A DNA stretch of 16,744 nt from Verrucomicrobiota bacterium (lineage in GTDB: Bacteria; Verrucomicrobiota; Verrucomicrobiia; Limisphaerales; AV2): contig QHPA01000104.1 of NCBI GenBank assembly GCA_003218935.1, forward strand, positions 1 to 16,744. Direction: 5' to 3'. The notes below the pieces were generated by a model that had not been told where the DNA came from, did no database searches, and saw only the letters and a program-made list of their open reading frames with translations. A program made the position numbers and the translations under genes. This document shows positions 13,211-16,744 of the stretch, piece by piece (the first letter of the stretch is position 1; every line of letters begins with the position of its first letter).

Positions 13211-14506
13211 CTACCGCGCGACGCGGAAGAACTGGCGGTCGCGGGTCAGATCGACCGTGAACGAGTAATGGTTGCTGACGGTGGTGAAGTTGGTGATGAG
13301 CACAGACCACCCGCTCAGATCGGAGGAGGTTTCCAGCCGATAATTTAAGCCGGGATACCCAGACCAGCCCAACACGACCTGTTGATTGATCACTGCGTGT
13401 TCGAGGGTTGGAGGAGCCACGATCTGCTCCAGTTCAGCTTCCTTGAGCAAAAGTTCGCTCGGCGGCTCCGGCGCGTCCGGCGATTGCACCGCGACCTGAT
13501 CCAACGCCAATTGAACGTTCTGGAAGGCATCGTCGAACAAGCCGGCGGCCTGTTTCAGGTAAGCGTTGTAGGTTAAACCGCCGATGTTCGTCGGATAGGC
13601 CGTGAGCAGCGCGTCGATCTCCCTTTGCGCCTGATCCCGGTCGCCCTTAAGCAGCGCGTAGTCGGCGAAGAGGCGGCCCTTTTGTTCCGTTTGCGCCCGG
13701 TCGAGTATCGCCGGCTCGTTCGTGACAGACAGACTGACTGGAACGCCGGCTAACACTCCCTTCCAGGCGCCAGGCCGGGTAACGTTCGTGGTGTTCAGCG
13801 TCGCGGTGATTGCGAAGGTGCCGGTCGGGAGCTGCGCTGTTTCCGCTGGTGTAAGCCACCACAACATTCCACCGCCCGAGTCGGAGTTAAGCTGCACGAC
13901 TTCATTGGTGATGGGCGCTGGATGGAAAGTCCACGATTGCGGTTGGTCCTGTCCGTCGCGCACATCAATTTGCAGCGCGTTAAACCACGGACCGTTCGTG
14001 CCGGAGATCAGGATCGGGACTGCGTTGGAATCGAATGCATCGGGGTGAATGAGCGCGACCTCCAGCACCAGCGGCCAGCCCCGATAAAGCAGGAGCTGGG
14101 CGGTACGATTGACGGACGCGGCAACCACAATGCCGGGTTCGACAGTCAGGAAGGCATTCGATGTCGTGACCATCCCCAGCGCGTTGCTCACAATCGCGGA
14201 AAAAACCGTGCCATCATCACCGGAACGGAGCGGAGCGGTTGAGAAAGCCGTGTTCGACCCGATCCCAAGCGGCAGGCCGTTACGCAGCCACGTGATCGTC
14301 AGCGGGATCGATCCATCGGCCTCGAGGCTGAGCTGCGCCGATTCCCCCTGGCGAGCCGACAGGTTAACTGGCTGCTGGAGGATGACAGGGGGTCCATCCG
14401 CCGCGTGGACGGAAGCGCCCCTACAGATCACAGCCGCCAGGCACATCGTCCTTAGGAGGCCCAACCCACGCCGGGTAAAATCAGGGACAATCGTATTTGC
14501 GATCAT
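13211..14506 (-). CDS. Exported Ig-like / helical-repeat protein (intact copy)
   Basis: 431 residues. The export signal is near 11-36 (TRRGLGLLRTMCLAAVICRG..VHAA). An Ig-like domain at 39-124 has the usual Q-P, Gly-Glu, TWLRNG and DDGTVFSAIVSNALG features. A beta domain (125-272) of unknown family is shared with the broken paralogue. A helical segment of TPR type follows (about 281-345: FADYALLKGDRDQAQREIDALL, then AGLFDDAFQNVQLALDQ). The C-terminal beta module (356-431) has the YRLETSSDLSGW..QFFRV pattern common on verrucomicrobial secreted proteins. The function is unknown; a binding or scaffold partner for the metalloprotease encoded just upstream is plausible. The ATG at 14506 overlaps that gene by 26 bases and was preferred over an upstream start at 14608 because the signal peptide begins here. 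Confidence 0.85.
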   Translation of the reverse strand: MIANTIVPDFTRRGLGLLRTMCLAAVICRGASVHAADGPPVILQQPVNLSARQGESAQLSLEADGSIPLTITWLRNGLPLGIGSNTAFSTAPLRSGDDGTVFSAIVSNALGMVTTSNAFLTVEPGIVVAASVNRTAQLLLYRGWPLVLEVALIHPDAFDSNAVPILISGTNGPWFNALQIDVRDGQDQPQSWTFHPAPITNEVVQLNSDSGGGMLWWLTPAETAQLPTGTFAITATLNTTNVTRPGAWKGVLAGVPVSLSVTNEPAILDRAQTEQKGRLFADYALLKGDRDQAQREIDALLTAYPTNIGGLTYNAYLKQAAGLFDDAFQNVQLALDQVAVQSPDAPEPPSELLLKEAELEQIVAPPTLEHAVINQQVVLGWSGYPGLNYRLETSSDLSGWSVLITNFTTVSNHYSFTVDLTRDRQFFRVAR

Positions 14507-16744
14507 GTTTCTCGTCGTCCTTGTATTTGTCGTTGACGCAAATCTGGCTGGCGCAGTTGCCGCGTTCAGGAGCGTGAGCATTGCCGAAGAGATTTCGAGG
14601 TGGAGCATTCATGCCGGTCGCTTGCGCTGAAGTGCAGAACAGGGATCGAGGCGGAAGATTTAAGGAGTCGAGCTTGATGCGCGTTGACGAGTTGTCGCGC
14701 CGCAAAGCTGTCGCAACACGGTAGCACATGAAACAATTAACGTCGCCGCTGTGTTGCCCCTGGGGCACGGCGAGGCGCACATCAATGGAACCAGGAAAAT
14801 CAGGAATTGTTACAGGCCCTCCCCGCTCGTCGATCGGCTGGATAGGAACTGCATCGGTGCTGGACTCAGGCAAGGTTTCATAATTCTTGCCGTCGAGGGG
14901 ATTTAACCACCAGACACGCTGTCCGTCATCGCAATCACCGTGATGCCAGACACCGCAGCAGTGCGCAATCTCATGCGCAATGCTCCCCAAGGCAGTGTGA
15001 TAAAGTGCTTCGCCGGTATTGAGATCAAGTCCCCATCCGGGCCCCGCGGGATCGATCTCCACCCGCAGCTTGGAACCTGGAGTGCTGTTGCCGAGAGCAC
15101 CTATTGCTCCTACCGCTTGGGAGTAGCCCGTTTCCTCAGGCCTAAGCTTCAGCACGATGCCGCTCTGCGGATGGCCAGAGTAGGCGTGGCCATGATTTAC
15201 GTTCATCAGTCCGACCGGCGTGATCTCGTCATCCCGCAACCTGTAGTGCACGCCCAGCGACGACGCGGTTTTGAATTTAACAATCTCCGCCACAACGCGC
15301 CCGTCTTCGATCTCGTTCCGGATGAACAGCTCCTTCCGCAGCGGAATGAGCCGGACATGGTCGCGATTCTCGCAGAAACCGCGATATTCCTCGTACAGAG
15401 TGTACCCGTCACCCGGATGTTCATCTCCTTCCGGAAAATCTTCGTCGTCGGCCTCGTCGGCCAGGTTGCTGACTCCCCATCGTTCCTTCCAGATGTCCGC
15501 GATGTGAGAGCCCGGCTGGCACTTCGGAAGCGGGACGTTCTTACGCTTTTGCGGGTCATCTTTGAGATAGCCAACAATCGGATCCCGCCCCGAGACATAG
15601 GCGGTAACCTGGATTTCACCATAAGCACCAAAATCAAAACTGGAAACCACCGCATGGCCCGTCAACATGCCTTGTATATTGGCAAACACTCCGACCACAT
15701 CGTCGCCGATAATGACGGTGTCCCCACCGCTGGCCGACGCCGGATTGAGCTCCGCTTCGAACTTGAGGTCCGGTGCTGTGGAGGGGGACTGGATGGGGAA
15801 ATTCATGCACAGCCCCGGTTCGGCCGAAACGTTGACCAACTCGAAGTCGAAGCGCGTGGCGCGCTCAGTAGGCACGCCTCCGCCCTTCTTCTGCAACCTC
15901 GCCAACAGCCTGTTCGTGTTGCCGCGCTGTTCGGGTTGGTTCAAATTTCCTTCGGGCGTCCATTCAGCATAGCCCTCAGGCTGCACGATAACTTCCAACT
16001 CCTCTACCTGGGGCCTGAGCGACCAGGTCAACACCAGGTTCGCGCCGAGAAGAGCAGGACTCAAGGGGGAGGTGCCGCCAATTCTTGTATCTCCCGCAAC
16101 AAAGTAGTCTGCTGCTGGAGTAATCAAGTTATACCACTCCTGCATTGGATACGAATCCTGTCCCTGCAAAACCATGCCCGTTGAAGGAAGGGAATTGGTG
16201 CTGAGTGCTTCAGGCGACCAGCCGATGTTAAAGTTGTTTTGTAAGAAAACAGAAGTGTTGTCGATTTTAAATTCATAAGTGGTCGCCGGCTCGACGCCCA
16301 CCCAGCCGAGTGAATAGGTTTGATCGCTGGTATTGATTGACAGCCAAAAATTTGTTGGAGCTATCCCAAGGTCATTCAGCGTCCTCTCCTGGACGCTCGT
16401 CCCGCTGGAATCGGTGCATGTCAGATCGAACGTGTCACTGATGTGAACAGTAGCGGAATCGTTCTGTTTCCAATTGAAGTCACGATAATAAGGATGTCCA
16501 ATCGTTAGAGGATTCACTGCCAACTGGCAAGAGACGGTGATGTTGCGAACGAAATGCCAGGTCGCCGAGCAGTGGTCGCCGTTGCCAGGTTCGGTAAAAT
16601 CGAGGCCCCCATTTTCACTCAACGAATGCGTGAAAGTCGCATACCAGTTGGTGGTGCGGAGAAAGCGTGCCGGATCTTCAGCTCCCCAGGCGGTGCTCCC
16701 CATCTTTGCGAGGACGAGCGCGAGGATCACGAACCTGCTTTTCA
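14481..16744 (-). CDS. Secreted metzincin-like metalloprotease (copy 1), start codon cut by window edge
   Basis: The first base of the ATG would be position 16745: the window ends with TG AAA AGC AGG TTC, matching the MKSRF start of copy 2. The full protein is 754 residues. The signal peptide is MKSRFVILALVLAKMGSTAWGA. A beta-rich N-terminal region, an Asp/Glu-rich EF-hand-like stretch ending GDGYTLYEEYRGF, and a zinc motif HEIAHCCGVWH (about 591-601) follow. The zinc motif is the full metzincin pattern HExxHxxGxxH, with the Gly that copy 2 has lost. CFMCY resembles the Met-turn. The C-terminus has conserved Cys and CVNDKYKDDE. No named family is recognised. The last 26 bases overlap the Ig-like gene. 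Confidence 0.87.
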   Translation of the reverse strand, partial: KSRFVILALVLAKMGSTAWGAEDPARFLRTTNWYATFTHSLSENGGLDFTEPGNGDHCSATWHFVRNITVSCQLAVNPLTIGHPYYRDFNWKQNDSATVHISDTFDLTCTDSSGTSVQERTLNDLGIAPTNFWLSINTSDQTYSLGWVGVEPATTYEFKIDNTSVFLQNNFNIGWSPEALSTNSLPSTGMVLQGQDSYPMQEWYNLITPAADYFVAGDTRIGGTSPLSPALLGANLVLTWSLRPQVEELEVIVQPEGYAEWTPEGNLNQPEQRGNTNRLLARLQKKGGGVPTERATRFDFELVNVSAEPGLCMNFPIQSPSTAPDLKFEAELNPASASGGDTVIIGDDVVGVFANIQGMLTGHAVVSSFDFGAYGEIQVTAYVSGRDPIVGYLKDDPQKRKNVPLPKCQPGSHIADIWKERWGVSNLADEADDEDFPEGDEHPGDGYTLYEEYRGFCENRDHVRLIPLRKELFIRNEIEDGRVVAEIVKFKTASSLGVHYRLRDDEITPVGLMNVNHGHAYSGHPQSGIVLKLRPEETGYSQAVGAIGALGNSTPGSKLRVEIDPAGPGWGLDLNTGEALYHTALGSIAHEIAHCCGVWHHGDCDDGQRVWWLNPLDGKNYETLPESSTDAVPIQPIDERGGPVTIPDFPGSIDVRLAVPQGQHSGDVNCFMCYRVATALRRDNSSTRIKLDSLNLPPRSLFCTSAQATGMNAPPRNLFGNAHAPERGNCASQICVNDKYKDDEKHDRKYDCP

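Noticed and set aside
14940..16184. 414-residue plus-strand reading frame
   Set aside because: Antisense shadow of metalloprotease copy 1; no recognisable domains and no start signals.

Overview
The window looks like a chromosomal segment of a Verrucomicrobiota bacterium, probably a soil or freshwater Pedosphaera/Limisphaera-like lineage. The evidence is GC-rich DNA, many short palindromic and heptamer repeats between and inside genes, secreted Ig-like proteins with a 'SSDL..W' C-terminal module, and an H-DG pseudopilin-like domain. The assignment is inferred from gene style; there is no rRNA in the window. All genes except one response regulator lie on the minus strand, so the layout is best read from high to low coordinates.

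Region 16744-13211 and region 12964-9569 are two tandem copies of one two-gene secreted cassette. Each has a large exported metzincin-like metalloprotease (HExxHxxxxxH) overlapped by exactly 26 nt by a gene for an exported protein with an Ig-like domain, a beta-rich domain, a helical segment and a C-terminal beta module. The upstream copy is intact apart from the first base of its start codon, which falls outside the window. In the downstream copy the second gene is broken by an internal deletion and frameshift.

Region 9265-7681 encodes two membrane-anchored coiled-coil proteins that overlap by 4 nt. Both coils have a 10-residue period, but the C-terminal modules differ (H-DG pseudopilin-like versus NTF2/SnoaL-like). 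A single plus-strand gene at 6935-7471 is a stand-alone receiver protein.

Region 6711-4498 is the most interesting part. A promoter leads into a SAM-I (S-box) riboswitch with a clear terminator/antiterminator switch, followed by a threonine-synthase-like PLP enzyme, a MoaD/ThiS-type sulfur carrier ending in Gly-Gly and a small NIL-domain protein. SAM-dependent shut-off makes little sense for threonine synthesis. It suits a homocysteine/methionine route fed by a protein thiocarboxylate, and I propose this as a candidate sulfur-assimilation operon.

Region 4411-1 holds housekeeping genes: an HU-family DNA-binding protein, histidyl-tRNA synthetase, an M28 aminopeptidase-like protein translationally coupled to hisS, MazG, and the start of a Ser/Thr protein kinase. 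Repeats have entered several of these reading frames in frame. Heptamer tracts interrupt hisS and the kinase domain, and hairpin repeats form the 3' ends of hisS and mazG. Intergenic gaps at 1327-1639 and 9192-9568 are mostly nested palindromic elements. No tRNA, rRNA, CRISPR array or transposase was seen.
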